A stretch of DNA of 64,000 bases from Pantoea sp. alder81. Its GTDB lineage: Bacteria > Pseudomonadota > Gammaproteobacteria > Enterobacterales > Enterobacteriaceae. Shown in pieces: positions 36,477-46,081 of the stretch. The stretch's first letter is position 1. Each line of letters starts with the position of its first letter. Location of the stretch: the NCBI RefSeq assembly GCF_020179835.1, contig NZ_JAIUDA010000005.1:248001-312000 (forward strand), written 5' to 3'. The notes beneath the pieces are model-generated. The model was not told where the DNA came from. It made no database searches and was given only the letters and a program-made list of their open reading frames with translations. The translations under genes were made by a program, and so were the position numbers.

Positions 36477-38075
36477 ATGAATGCATTGCGACGTTTAGGT
36501 CTAATTTTATTTATTACACTAATGGGAACGCTTAGTATTATTTCAGCTCAAGCGGAAGCGCCACAAAAAGGCGGGACGCTGACGCTGATTTTACCCAGTG
36601 AACCGTCAGCACTGGTCGCGCTGGCAACAGTTGCGCAGCCTGTGATTGCCACCAGCGCCAAGGTCAATGAAGGTTTACTGACCTACGACTATAATCTCCA
36701 TCCGCTACCACAGTTGGCTACTTCCTGGGAAATCAGCCCAGACGGCAAGCGCTATACTTTCCATTTGCGTAAAGGGGTGAAATGGCATGATGGTCAGCCC
36801 TTTACCTCTGCGGATGTCGCCTTTTCTCTCGATTTACTGAAGAAAACCCATCCGCGAGCCAAATCCACCTTTGCTAATGTCACTAGCATCGAAACGCCAG
36901 ACGATTTGACAGCGATACTGGTGCTTAGCCATCCGGCACCCTATCTGATCACCGCGTTTGCCGCCGGAGAAACACCGATTCTGCCTAAACACATCTATGA
37001 AAACGGTGATGTGCTGAAAAATCCTAACAACAATGCACCGATTGGTACCGGGCCGTATATTTCCGAAAAATGGGAGCGCGGCAGTTACATTCTTTATAAA
37101 CGCAACCCTAACTACTGGGATGCGCCAAAGCCTTATATCGACCAGCTGGTTGTGAAGTTTTCAACCGATCCCACCGTACGTTCACTGGCCTTGCAAACCG
37201 GTCAGGCTGATATTGGCTATCGTACGCCAGTCGCGCTCAGCGAGTTGAAGCGTCTGCAGGAAAACCCCAAATTAGAATTTGAAACCAAAGGCTATAACTA
37301 CTCCAACAGCGTGGCCTCGATCCACTTCAACCTGGACGATAAGCTGTTTAAAGACCTGCGCGTGCGTCAGGCGATTGCGCACAGTATCAACCGTAAGTCG
37401 CTATTGAATGTGGTTTATTTTGGCTATGCCACCCCCACAGAAACGCCTGTTGGGCCTAACCTGAAAGCATTCCATAGCAACAAGCCTTCTCCTTATCAAT
37501 ACGATTTGGCAGCAGCAAACGCCTTGCTGGATGAGGCAGGCTACAAGAAAGGTGATGACGGTGTACGCCTGCGCGTCACGCTGGATTACAGCACCTTCGA
37601 TGACACCTTCCGCCGCAACGCTGAATTTGTCCGGTCCGCACTCGCTCGCGTGGGTATCGCGGTGACATTGCGCTCGCAGGATCTGTCAACCTATGCCACA
37701 CGCGTGTTTACTCAACGCGATTTTTCCTTCTCCATCGATCAGTATGCCAACCTGTACGATCCCACCGTAGGTGTGCAGCGCCTGTATTGGTCAAAGAACT
37801 ACCGTCCGGGTGTGCCATTTACCAATATCTCTCATTACCAGAATCCACAGGTTGATCAATTGCTGGAAGCGGCTCAAACCGAGAACGATGCGGCGAAGCG
37901 CGTTGCGGAATTCCAGCAATTCCAGGACATCGTGCAGCAGGAACTGCCGGATATTAATCTGGCCTCTCCGCAATTTATCACCATCCGAAGTAAACATGTT
38001 CATGATGACTCGCCCACTGCCGATGGTCTGGAAGGTAATTTATCCAGCGTATGGATCGATAAGACAGCCAAATAA
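36477..38075 (+). CDS. Periplasmic peptide-type ABC substrate-binding protein (SBP_bac_5)
   Basis: A 532-residue DppA/OppA-family binding protein with signal peptide (core about 9-24, cleavage near AQAEA). The family blocks SWEISPDGKRYTFHLRKGVKWHDGQPF and APIGTGPY are clear. It heads a set racemase-like gene, two permeases and a fused ATPase. Two hairpins after it should lower downstream expression relative to the binding protein. The ligand is unknown; di- or tripeptides or a modified amino acid are plausible. Confidence 0.88.
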   Translation: MNALRRLGLILFITLMGTLSIISAQAEAPQKGGTLTLILPSEPSALVALATVAQPVIATSAKVNEGLLTYDYNLHPLPQLATSWEISPDGKRYTFHLRKGVKWHDGQPFTSADVAFSLDLLKKTHPRAKSTFANVTSIETPDDLTAILVLSHPAPYLITAFAAGETPILPKHIYENGDVLKNPNNNAPIGTGPYISEKWERGSYILYKRNPNYWDAPKPYIDQLVVKFSTDPTVRSLALQTGQADIGYRTPVALSELKRLQENPKLEFETKGYNYSNSVASIHFNLDDKLFKDLRVRQAIAHSINRKSLLNVVYFGYATPTETPVGPNLKAFHSNKPSPYQYDLAAANALLDEAGYKKGDDGVRLRVTLDYSTFDDTFRRNAEFVRSALARVGIAVTLRSQDLSTYATRVFTQRDFSFSIDQYANLYDPTVGVQRLYWSKNYRPGVPFTNISHYQNPQVDQLLEAAQTENDAAKRVAEFQQFQDIVQQELPDINLASPQFITIRSKHVHDDSPTADGLEGNLSSVWIDKTAK

Positions 38076-38101
38076 TGCAGCGCTCGCAACAATAATTAAT
38101 C

Positions 38102-38129
38102 CGGCAGATTAACGCTGCCGCTTTTCTTT
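38102..38129 (+). terminator. Attenuating terminator inside the peptide ABC operon
   Basis: CGGCAG (38102-38107) pairs with CTGCCG (38115-38120) and is followed by CTTTTCTTT, a usable intrinsic terminator between the binding-protein gene and the racemase-like gene. Confidence 0.6.
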
Positions 38130-38134
38130 ATCAT

Positions 38135-38159
38135 AAAAGCGCAAAACTTTTGCGCTTTT
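38135..38159. terminator. Second, symmetric hairpin
   Basis: AAAAGCGCAAAA, one base, then TTTTGCGCTTTT: perfect 12-nt arms flanked by A and T runs, so it could terminate in either direction. It lies only 6 bp after the first hairpin. Confidence 0.55.
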
Positions 38160-38236
38160 AATTGATTCTTCCCGTCAGCCCCCTTTGTTAACGTCAATGT
38201 TTATTATGCCATTCGGTATTTCCAGGGATCACAATC

Positions 38237-38962
38237 ATGACGCAATCCATACACCAACCCGCCACCATTGGCATTCTGATGGTCAAAACTGCTTTTCGTC
38301 GCTACCAGGGCGATATTGGCAATCCGCAAACCTGGCGATTTCCGGTGCGCTATCAGGTGGTGGACGAGGCCATTCCTCAGCGCATGGGGCATTTGGGCGA
38401 ACACGCGCTGCTGGAGCCGTTTAAGCGTGCCGCTCAGACCTTAATTGATCAGGGTGTTGATGGGCTCACCACCAGCTGCGGCTATCTTTCCTGGTATCAA
38501 CAGGAACTGGCGGCCTGGTCACCGGTGCCCATCGTCACCAGCAGTTTGTTGCAGTATGTCAGCCTGCGCCAGTTCCTGCCGGCTAACCGCCCTCCGCTGA
38601 TCCTAACGTTCGATGAGAGCACGCTAAAAGCGGATTATCTGACCCGTGTGGGCATTCCTGCTGAGGCGCAGGTGGCCGGTATGCCAGCAGATTCTGAGTT
38701 TGTGCGCTCTATCCGCGAAGGCGACAGCAGCGTCAACTGGGCAACCCTGGCCGATGAAGTGCTTAGTGCGGCGGCAAGCGCTTTACAACGCTTCCCCAAC
38801 AGCGGCGCACTGCTGCTGGAATGCACCAACCTTGCGCCGTTTAGCGCGCTATTGCAGGCACGCTTTGGCCTGCCGGTGTATGACACACTGACGATGGTAA
38901 ACAGCTTTCAGGCGGCTTTGCGCCCTCCGTATTGGGATCGGGGGGCACAATGGACCCTTTAA
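38237..38962 (+). CDS. Aspartate/glutamate/hydantoin-racemase-family protein
   Basis: A 241-residue protein of the Asp/Glu racemase superfamily, where two cysteines on opposite faces move a proton at the alpha carbon. The two expected cysteine motifs are present: TTSCGYL in the first half and LLECTNL in the second. Length fits. Its place inside a peptide ABC operon suggests processing of the imported D- or L-compound. The DppB-like gene begins within its last codons. Confidence 0.78.
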   Translation: MTQSIHQPATIGILMVKTAFRRYQGDIGNPQTWRFPVRYQVVDEAIPQRMGHLGEHALLEPFKRAAQTLIDQGVDGLTTSCGYLSWYQQELAAWSPVPIVTSSLLQYVSLRQFLPANRPPLILTFDESTLKADYLTRVGIPAEAQVAGMPADSEFVRSIREGDSSVNWATLADEVLSAAASALQRFPNSGALLLECTNLAPFSALLQARFGLPVYDTLTMVNSFQAALRPPYWDRGAQWTL

Positions 38963-39996
38963 TGTCGCGCAGCCACGCGGCCGATCGCCAACCCGTACGG
39001 CCGCTGTCACGCACCACCCGTCGCGTACTCTATGCACTGCGTGATGCACTGATTCAGGCGGTTCCCGCTGCGTTGGGGATCGTGCTGGTGGTATTCGTTT
39101 TACTGCAACTGGTACCCGGCGATGTGGTGGATGTGATGGCCAGCCAGTCTGGCAGTGCCTCCGCCGAAACCATGGCGTGGCTGCGAGCCGAATACGGTCT
39201 TGATCAACCTGTTCTGACGCAGTTCTGGAACTATCTGTGGCACCTTGCGCACTTCAGCCTCGGTTATTCTCCACGCTTTGGCACCGATGTCACCGGGCTG
39301 ATACTCGGCCGTTTACCCGATACGTTATTGCTGATGCTGCTGGCACAAGCCGTTGCATTATTGGTCGGGATTGGCTTCGGCGTCGTTATGGCCGTCTGGG
39401 CCAATAAATGGCCGGATCGTCTGCTAACGCTGGTGAACCTGCTGTTGTATTCCCTGCCCGGCTTCTGGATTGGATTGCTGGTGTTACTGCTGTTTTCGGT
39501 GCAACTCAACTGGCTACCCAGCGGCGGCAACCAAACGATTGGGGCCAATCTTTCGGCCGGTGGCGCTTTGCTGGATAAACTGCAACACGCGCTGTTGCCA
39601 GTGCTGGCGCTCAGCAGTTATTTCATCGCGATTTATGCCCGCCTGACCCGCAGCGCATTGCTGGACGTCGCCAATCAGGATTTCATCCGCACCGCGCACG
39701 CCAAAGGTCTGGCACCATGGCGTATCGTACTGCGCCATATGCTGCGCTGCGCGCTGACGCCGGTGACCACTGTTGCAGGCTTGTATTTTGGCAATCTGTT
39801 GGGCGGTGCCGCAGTCATTGAAACCGTGTTCAGCTGGCCAGGATTAGGCAGCCTGGCGATGGAAGCCATCGTGGCGCGTGATTTCAATGTGGTGCTGGGC
39901 ATACTGCTGCTGTCGGCCTTTATGGTGGTGATAGTGAATGTGCTGGTCGATGTGCTGCAAAGCCTGCTCGACCCGCGTATGGAGGGTCGCGCATGA
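38950..39996 (+). CDS. ABC permease, DppB type
   Basis: A 348-residue inner-membrane permease with about six helices and the family blocks LVPGDVVD, LGYSPRFGTDV and the EAA region YARLTRSALLDV/RTAHAKGL. ATG 38950 follows GGGGGGC and overlaps the racemase stop by 13 bp; ATG 38962 (TAATG overlap) is nearly as likely. It works with the next permease and the fused ATPase. Confidence 0.85.
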   Translation: MDPLMSRSHAADRQPVRPLSRTTRRVLYALRDALIQAVPAALGIVLVVFVLLQLVPGDVVDVMASQSGSASAETMAWLRAEYGLDQPVLTQFWNYLWHLAHFSLGYSPRFGTDVTGLILGRLPDTLLLMLLAQAVALLVGIGFGVVMAVWANKWPDRLLTLVNLLLYSLPGFWIGLLVLLLFSVQLNWLPSGGNQTIGANLSAGGALLDKLQHALLPVLALSSYFIAIYARLTRSALLDVANQDFIRTAHAKGLAPWRIVLRHMLRCALTPVTTVAGLYFGNLLGGAAVIETVFSWPGLGSLAMEAIVARDFNVVLGILLLSAFMVVIVNVLVDVLQSLLDPRMEGRA

Positions 39997-40859
39997 AGGC
40001 CCTCACACTCTCATTCACGCCATTAGCCGCCTGGCGTCGTTGGTTTCGATCGCTGGAAGTGGTGCTGGGCAGTCTGCTACTGGCCATCGTGTTACTGATG
40101 GCATTATTGGCCGATTGGTTGTATCCCGATGACCCGCTGGAAATGGTGGCTCAACCGTTTCTCTGGCCGGGTGATGATGCGCACTTTCCCCTTGGCACTG
40201 ATTCTCTCGGGCGCGATGTGGCAGCCGGAATTTTTCATGGCGCGCGGGTTTCTCTGCAAATCGGCACTATCGCGGTGGTGGTGAGCGTGGTGATTGGCCT
40301 GATTGCAGGGTCCAGCGCTGGGTATTTCGGTGGTAAAACTGACCGTGTCGTCACGCGTATCAGCGAGCTGTTCCAGACCTTCCCGGCTTTTTTACTGGTG
40401 GTGGTACTGGTCGCGATTGGACATCCCACGGTGAATTACATTGCTGGCGCGATTGGCGTAGCGAGCTGGCCGATGATTGCGCGGCTGGTGCGGGCGGAGT
40501 GCCGTCTGCTGCGCCATCAGGAATTTGTGCTTGCGGCACAAACGCTGGGTTACAGCCCGCTGCGGATTCTGTTGCGTGAAGTGCTGCCCAATCTGCTGCC
40601 CACCTTGATCGTTACGCTGTCCGTGATGATGGCCAGTGCCATTTTGACAGAGTCCTCATTAGGTTTTCTCGGCTTCAGCGATCCCAATCGCATCAGTTGG
40701 GGCGGCATGATTGGCGATGGTCGCCAATCATTGCAAAACGCCTGGTATCTGGCGGTACTGCCTGGCAGTGCACTGGCCGCGACCATACTTGCGCTGAATT
40801 TACTGGGCGATGCGCTCAATGATTGGCTCAACCCGCGTCGTAAAGGAGCATATCAATGA
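39993..40859 (+). CDS. ABC permease, DppC type
   Basis: A 288-residue second permease of the peptide importer. It has the PLGTDSLGRDVAAGIFHGARVSL signature of DppC/OppC proteins and the EAA loop LAAQTLGYSPLRILLREVLPN. Its ATG overlaps the DppB-like stop by four bases and its own stop overlaps the ATPase start by four. Confidence 0.9.
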   Translation: MKALTLSFTPLAAWRRWFRSLEVVLGSLLLAIVLLMALLADWLYPDDPLEMVAQPFLWPGDDAHFPLGTDSLGRDVAAGIFHGARVSLQIGTIAVVVSVVIGLIAGSSAGYFGGKTDRVVTRISELFQTFPAFLLVVVLVAIGHPTVNYIAGAIGVASWPMIARLVRAECRLLRHQEFVLAAQTLGYSPLRILLREVLPNLLPTLIVTLSVMMASAILTESSLGFLGFSDPNRISWGGMIGDGRQSLQNAWYLAVLPGSALAATILALNLLGDALNDWLNPRRKGAYQ

Positions 40860-42532
40860 GCGCAATACTGGAATTTCGTCACTTCTCTGTCCACTTTGAT
40901 GGGCGTTATGCGGTACAGGATCTCAATCTCAGCGTGCAGCCTGGCGAGATGTTGGCGCTGGTTGGCGAATCGGGCAGTGGCAAATCGATCAGTGCTCTGG
41001 CGGCTTTGCGTTTAACGCCACCAGCCGCCACGCTGGAAGGTGAGATTCACTACCGGGGTTTAAACCTACTGGCACAGCCAGAGGCCACATTACGCCGGCT
41101 ACGTGGCAAGTCCATCGCCATGATTTTTCAGGATCCGATGACCTCGCTGAACCCCGTGCTAACAGTCGGACAACAGTTGGCAGAAAGCGTGCAGTTACAT
41201 CTTGGCTTGAACCGGCATGAGGCGCGTCAGCGTGCCATTACCCTATTGGAGCAGGTGAATATTGCTCACCCACAGCAACGCGTTGATGATTATCCACACC
41301 ATTTCTCTGGCGGCCAGCGCCAGCGCATTATGATTGCCATGGCGATTGCCTGTGAACCCACTCTGTTGATTGCTGATGAGCCCACTACGGCGCTGGATGC
41401 CACCGTGCAGCGCCAGATTCTGAAGCTGCTCGATCGGCTGCGCCATGAACTGGGCATGAGCGTGCTGTTTATCACCCACGATCTTGGATTGGTCGAGCAA
41501 TATGCCGATCGCGTGGCGGTATTGTATCGCGGCGTAAAAGTCGAAGAGAGCAGTAAGGCCGCGCTATTCCATCAACCGCAACATCCGTACAGCCGTGGAC
41601 TGCTGGGGGCTTCGTTACATGCAGGGGAAACACCCCATTATCGTCAGCGCCGCCTGACAGAGATCGTGCATCAACCAGACGGCCCGCCGCGGCTTGTGAC
41701 GCCGGAAGCCCCCACGTTAAGGGCGATTGATGCTCAGGCATCTCCGCTGTTGGCAATCAGTCAGCTGCAGTTCCGTTATCCTTCCATGCCAGCGGGTAGC
41801 GCTTCAGTGCGGGATGTGTCATTGCATATCCAACCCGGAGAGACACTTGGGCTTGTCGGCGAATCTGGCTGTGGTAAATCAACGCTGTCCCGACTGCTGT
41901 TAGGATTGTTAAAACCGGATAGCGGACAGATTCATTTCGCCGGTGAGCGGTTAGATCATCTTAACAACCGACAGCGTGCGGCATGGCGGCCGCGCATCCA
42001 GATGATCTTTCAGGATCCGTTCTCCTCACTCAATCCGCGTCATACGGTGGAAGAGATTCTGCGAACACCTTTACGCGTTCATGCCAGAGGCTCGCACACT
42101 GAGCAACTGCGTGCGGTGCACGAGATGCTTGAGCAGGTTGGCTTACCATTAAACGTGCTAAAACGCCATCCACATGAGTTTTCTGGTGGGCAGCGTCAGC
42201 GTATTGGCATTGCCCGCGCACTGATTCTCAACCCGGATTTGCTGATTTGCGATGAACCAGTGTCAGCGTTGGATGTGTCGGTTCAGGCGCAAATTTTGAA
42301 TCTGCTGGTGAGTCTTAAACAGCAGCGCAACCTGTCGCTGCTGTTTATCTCCCACGATCTGGCGGTGGTTCGTTACATCGCGGATCGAGTGATGGTGATG
42401 TATCAAGGCGAGATTGTGGAGCAAGGCGACCATCAGCAGATCTGGCAGCGACCGGTGCATGCTTATACGCAGCAGTTGCTGGCGTCGGTGCGTCCTGCCA
42501 CTGCACCGCCATTGCTGACGGCGACAGGGTGA
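40856..42532 (+). CDS. Fused double ABC ATPase (DppD-DppF type)
   Basis: A 558-residue protein joining the two ATPase subunits usually encoded as DppD and DppF (GsiA-like layout). The first half has Walker A GESGSGKS (near 38) and [14 protein letters not shown]; the second has GESGCGKS (near 338) and [14 protein letters not shown]. Both Walker B motifs ([24 protein letters not shown]) are intact, so both sites should bind ATP. It is last in the operon and convergent with the FAD oxidase 27 bp away. Confidence 0.92.
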   Translation: MSAILEFRHFSVHFDGRYAVQDLNLSVQPGEMLALVGESGSGKSISALAALRLTPPAATLEGEIHYRGLNLLAQPEATLRRLRGKSIAMIFQDPMTSLNPVLTVGQQLAESVQLHLGLNRHEARQRAITLLEQVNIAHPQQRVDDYPHHFSGGQRQRIMIAMAIACEPTLLIADEPTTALDATVQRQILKLLDRLRHELGMSVLFITHDLGLVEQYADRVAVLYRGVKVEESSKAALFHQPQHPYSRGLLGASLHAGETPHYRQRRLTEIVHQPDGPPRLVTPEAPTLRAIDAQASPLLAISQLQFRYPSMPAGSASVRDVSLHIQPGETLGLVGESGCGKSTLSRLLLGLLKPDSGQIHFAGERLDHLNNRQRAAWRPRIQMIFQDPFSSLNPRHTVEEILRTPLRVHARGSHTEQLRAVHEMLEQVGLPLNVLKRHPHEFSGGQRQRIGIARALILNPDLLICDEPVSALDVSVQAQILNLLVSLKQQRNLSLLFISHDLAVVRYIADRVMVMYQGEIVEQGDHQQIWQRPVHAYTQQLLASVRPATAPPLLTATG

Positions 42533-42559
42533 TCGACTTAATCTGGATAAAGGAAAAAC

Positions 42560-43879
42560 TTATACCTCCATCCCTGCTCGATATTGGCCCCACTTCAGCA
42601 CCGAGTTAACACCAATCGACAGGAAAGGTTCCGATGGCGTGAGATTCGGGCCAGGTGATTGGGTGAGGAAATCGATCAGTTCGTTTTTCTCACCTGCGAT
42701 CATATCCGCAATCAATTTGCCGGTGGCTGTCCCGCGCGTAATGCCCAACCCGTTGCAGCACAGCGCACCATAAACATTCGGTGCCAGCTTGCCAAAGAAG
42801 CCTTCGTGGTTTTCCGACAGGCAAATCGCCCCGCTCCAGGTGTATTCAAAATCCACCTGCGGCAGCATCGGGAAACGACGTTCAAACGATTTGCGATGGT
42901 TTTCCAGATACTGCTTAAGGTATTTCTCGCGTGGTCGTCCATCCGGATGGAAACTGAAACTGTTGCGCACCAGAATACGATTATCCACCGTACGACGAAT
43001 AGTGCTGCCAAACGGATGCGCCGGAATCACCCCCCACACCGCTTTGCCACCTAAACGCGCTTGTTCATCTTCAGTCAACGGACGTGACAGGCTGCCGTAA
43101 AGGAAAGTCGGCAACAAACGGCGCTGCAGGAAACCAAAGTGCGATGCAAATCCGTTATTAACCAGGATCAACGTATCAGCGGTGATGCTGCCTTTGTCAT
43201 GCACCAACGTCACTTTGTCACCATAATCAATCGACGTAATCGGCGTGTATTCGTAAAGCGTGACATTCGCGGGCAGATTATCCGCCAGACCTTTAACCAA
43301 TGCAGAAGGTTGCAACAAGATGGTGCCGGGAATAAACAGCGCCTGCTTGTAATAAGAAGTGCCAATGTGATCCGGCAGATCTTTACCCGAGATCATTTCG
43401 GATTCACGCCCAATCTTTGCCAGTCCGCTGCGATAGGCTTCAAGAATCGCCGTACCCTGCTCACCTACTGATGCCTGATATTTACCGGATTCGGTCATCT
43501 GACATTCGATGCCGTGTTCCTGCACAATCTGACGCAGATAGTTTTGCCCTAATGTATTCAGCTTCAGGACTTTATTCGCAATGGTGACGTCACCAATGTA
43601 ATCCTTCGCGCCGATATCATGGGGTACATCGATGGCAAAACCAGCGTTACGCCCTGCCGAACCATATCCCACCTCCTGCGCCTCAATCAGCACCACTTCA
43701 TCGTTGGGAAAATTCAGCGCCAGTTGTCGTGCTGCTGCCAGGCCTGTTAAGCCAGCACCCACAATCGCGAAGCGTACTTTTTTCTGGCCAATATGCGCCG
43801 GACGCGGGGTACGTGCTGCACTGGTATGAAACCAACCCGGCATCGAATCATCAGCAGGCAGTGAGGTGATCTTTTGCAA
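42560..43879 (-). CDS. FAD-dependent amine/amino-acid oxidase (PuuB/DAO family)
   Basis: A 439-residue DAO-family flavoprotein like gamma-glutamylputrescine oxidase PuuB: FAD motif VGAGLTGLAAARQL (near 41-54), the YGSAGRNAGFA block and the C-terminal CCNGLGITRGTATGKLIADMI segment. It should oxidise a secondary amine or N-substituted amino acid. The start codon is TTG at 43879, supported by GGAG eight bases upstream; an ATG at residue 13 is the alternative. No other Puu genes adjoin, so the polyamine pathway is not proven. It lies convergent to the peptide ABC operon and may act on its cargo. Confidence 0.82.
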   Translation of the reverse strand: MQKITSLPADDSMPGWFHTSAARTPRPAHIGQKKVRFAIVGAGLTGLAAARQLALNFPNDEVVLIEAQEVGYGSAGRNAGFAIDVPHDIGAKDYIGDVTIANKVLKLNTLGQNYLRQIVQEHGIECQMTESGKYQASVGEQGTAILEAYRSGLAKIGRESEMISGKDLPDHIGTSYYKQALFIPGTILLQPSALVKGLADNLPANVTLYEYTPITSIDYGDKVTLVHDKGSITADTLILVNNGFASHFGFLQRRLLPTFLYGSLSRPLTEDEQARLGGKAVWGVIPAHPFGSTIRRTVDNRILVRNSFSFHPDGRPREKYLKQYLENHRKSFERRFPMLPQVDFEYTWSGAICLSENHEGFFGKLAPNVYGALCCNGLGITRGTATGKLIADMIAGEKNELIDFLTQSPGPNLTPSEPFLSIGVNSVLKWGQYRAGMEV

Positions 43880-44342
43880 TTCCGTTACTCCAATACACGT
43901 TTTTCATTTTTTGTACTGGCGGATTGCCCGTACAACGTAGGGTTTTTTAGCGGTGTAAAGCGTAAGTATTTAGTGCATTTCACAAGTATTTATCATGTAT
44001 ACCTGATGTATAAAGTTTTACTGAATCTCATGAAATGTTGTCAATATGATCACGATACGATTGTGTTATGGATCGCAAAAATGGGAGGAAATCTGGTGCA
44101 GAAAATCGCAGATTTTATCGACTGCGAATTTTCAGAATGGAAGTGGTATGAAGAGGTACAGATAACCTAACGCTGGCTACCAAAAGTCACTGTCGAATAA
44201 TTGGCAAACAGCCTTTAGGGCCCAGTTCCAGAAGGGTCATAATGTCGAAAGTAAAGCCACTGACCTACAGATAAGCCCATGACTGCTCCTTTAATGAACC
44301 ACCCAGTTTTGTTAATATTCATTGCCAACTGAGGAGAGAGTG
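43880..44342. other. Intergenic region between FAD oxidase and TetR genes
   Basis: AT-rich divergent promoter space. It contains the 16-bp near-palindrome at 43992-44007 and an inverted repeat AAAATCGCA/TGCGAATTTT near 44100-44130. A 98-codon open frame (43874-44170) starts inside the oxidase ribosome-binding region, has no family likeness and is not called as a gene. Confidence 0.55.
43992..44007. promoter_or_regulatory. Palindromic GTATAC site upstream of FAD oxidase
   Basis: ATCATGTATACCTGAT matches its reverse complement at 14 of 16 bases, about 115 bp before the FAD oxidase start. The GTATAC core recurs before the GntR gene and before the DapA-family gene, suggesting a shared regulator. 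Confidence 0.4.
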
Positions 44343-44963
44343 ATGCGCACGCTAACCGAACAAAAAAGAACTGACATTATTAACGCCGCTTCAGCCGTGT
44401 TCCTGGAACAAGGATATGAGCGAGCTTCAATGGATAGCGTTGCAAAGCAGGCCGGTTGCTCGAAAGCGACACTTTATAATTACTTCACGTCTAAAGAGAG
44501 CCTGTTCGAAGCGGTTGTCAGATGTTTTAGTACTAATTTTCTGATGCGTGCGGCTGATGAACTTCACAGTCAGGAAACTCAATACTTGCTGTTAACTGAG
44601 AAGCTACAGCGTTTTGGTGAAGGCATGCTGGGAGCGCTTACCTCAGATTGGAAGGCTCTGCAGTTGTACCGAATGGTGGTTGGTGAAGCGGGCCATTCCG
44701 ATATCGGCGCGCTTTTTCATGAATCCGGTGTGCGTGAGAGTATGAACGCCCTGACGACGGTAATGGAGCATCACATCGCCAGCGGGGAATTGATCGGCGG
44801 CAGCCCATCCTTACGCGCTAAACAATTTTCAGCATTGGTAAAAGCCGAAGTCGATGAATTATTCCTTCAGCGAACGTTGCCGAATTATACGAAAAGTGAG
44901 GTGACGACCATGGTGCAAAATGCCGTTACGTTGTTCCTTAAAGGTGCTGGTAAGAGCATCTGA
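44343..44963 (+). CDS. TetR/AcrR-family regulator
   Basis: A 206-residue TetR protein with helix-turn-helix at about 28-50 (SMDSVAKQAGCSKATLYNYF) and a TetR_C_7-like (AefR-type) C-terminal domain. ATG 44343 follows GAGGAGAG; a TTG at 44322 is ignored. No obvious target adjoins except the divergent FAD oxidase across 463 bp. Confidence 0.85.
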   Translation: MRTLTEQKRTDIINAASAVFLEQGYERASMDSVAKQAGCSKATLYNYFTSKESLFEAVVRCFSTNFLMRAADELHSQETQYLLLTEKLQRFGEGMLGALTSDWKALQLYRMVVGEAGHSDIGALFHESGVRESMNALTTVMEHHIASGELIGGSPSLRAKQFSALVKAEVDELFLQRTLPNYTKSEVTTMVQNAVTLFLKGAGKSI

Positions 44964-45172
44964 AATTTGGCTGACAAAATGGAAATAAGCGCCACCACCA
45001 CGATGGTGTCGATAACCAGCAGCATTAACAAGGGTTTGAGGCGCGCCCCCCAAACCCTGACCGCATAAAAACCGCCTCGTTTTATGCCTAATTGCCAGAG
45101 ATAAATTAACTCCACGAGATTGCGGATGGCGCGGATGAGCAAAAATACAATTGCTGCAAATCCGGCCATCAT
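44885..45172 (-). CDS. Possible small membrane protein overlapping tetR 3' end
   Basis: A 95-residue frame with two hydrophobic helices (about 3-25 and 47-70) and a basic loop between them. GGTGGG lies just before two tandem ATGs. The last 26 codons run antisense to the TetR gene, so the natural C-terminus may have been lost or the frame may be chance. I do not recognise the family. Confidence 0.3.
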   Translation of the reverse strand: MMAGFAAIVFLLIRAIRNLVELIYLWQLGIKRGGFYAVRVWGARLKPLLMLLVIDTIVVVALISILSAKFQMLLPAPLRNNVTAFCTMVVTSLFV

Positions 45173-45344
45173 CCCACCAGCTTTCCGATAACCATTCTAT
45201 TCGACACTAACGAACGTCTTGCTTTCACTTCTCTGCCCCCGCATCACGATGTAACACCCTGAAACCTTTTCTTGACAGATTTATGCTAACTGATATTAAC
45301 TAAACCGTACAGTTCATTTATCAAGTCTATCGGAGAGTCTTAAG

Positions 45345-46016
45345 ATGAGTCGTTTGTTTAGCCCGTTGTGTCGTAGCCTTGTATTCGCGGCCGCTTTTAC
45401 CGCTGTCGGTTGTTCCTCAACTGGCCCGGTGAAATATTCTGGTATCCCATCGGCATCACGCATGTCACCTAATGCTTCGGACGACAATGACCGAATTCCT
45501 TACCGTTATGCGGCTCCAGTGGACTGGAGTAAATATCGCAGCATCAGCATTGAACCGGTGGATATCTATAGCGGAAGTGATGCGCAATTCAATGACTTGT
45601 CTGTAGATGATCGTCGTCAACTGGCTGATTATATGCGTAAAAAATTTGAGGAAGTGCTTGCGGAGAAATTCATCACTAATGCCCCTGCCGGTACGGCCCC
45701 AGCGCTAAAATTGAAACTGACGCTGACCGGCGCTGATACCACGCCGCAAGTGATTGGCACCTTCACAAAGTTTGATTTAGCCGGCGGACCTTACAATATC
45801 GTACAGTCGGTACGTGGAGGACGTGGCTTGATGAGTGGATACGTTAATTTCGCCGTAGAGGTGAAGGATGTGAGTTCAAATGAACTATTGTTGGCTTACG
45901 TCGCAGAACAATATCCCAACGCCATGAACGTAGGTGCAACATTTGGTTCGCTAAGTGCGGCAGAAACGGGAATTGATAAAGGGGCTGAGCAACTGTTAGA
46001 GAAATTACGCCAGTAA
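45345..46016 (+). CDS. DUF3313 family lipoprotein
   Basis: A 223-residue lipoprotein: signal peptide with lipobox AVGC (lipidated Cys23) and a DUF3313 body (VDWSKYRSISIEPVDIY, LKLTLTGADTT, GGRGLMSGYVNFAVEVKD). The Ser-Ser after the lipidated cysteine favours outer-membrane sorting. Family function is unknown. GGAGAG precedes the ATG. It is followed by a strong hairpin shared with yajD. Confidence 0.85.
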   Translation: MSRLFSPLCRSLVFAAAFTAVGCSSTGPVKYSGIPSASRMSPNASDDNDRIPYRYAAPVDWSKYRSISIEPVDIYSGSDAQFNDLSVDDRRQLADYMRKKFEEVLAEKFITNAPAGTAPALKLKLTLTGADTTPQVIGTFTKFDLAGGPYNIVQSVRGGRGLMSGYVNFAVEVKDVSSNELLLAYVAEQYPNAMNVGATFGSLSAAETGIDKGAEQLLEKLRQ

Positions 46017-46032
46017 TTCAGCAGTGGTAAAG

Positions 46033-46063
46033 GCTGCCAGCTCCTATTCGGCAAGCTGGCAGC
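46033..46063. terminator. Bidirectional hairpin between DUF3313 gene and yajD
   Basis: GCTGCCAGCT (46033-46042) and AGCTGGCAGC (46054-46063) form a perfect 10-bp stem between the convergent genes. On the minus strand CTTTACC follows; there is no long T run. Confidence 0.55.
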
Positions 46064-46081
46064 ATCAGAACTCAGTGCAGA

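Noticed and set aside
42560-43879. Assignment as part of a complete Puu putrescine pathway
   Set aside because: No puuA, puuD or puuP genes adjoin; only PuuB-like and distant PuuC-like genes are present.
43874-44170. 98-codon open frame before the TetR gene
   Set aside because: Starts within the FAD oxidase leader, has no ribosome site or family likeness, and covers promoter-like AT-rich DNA.
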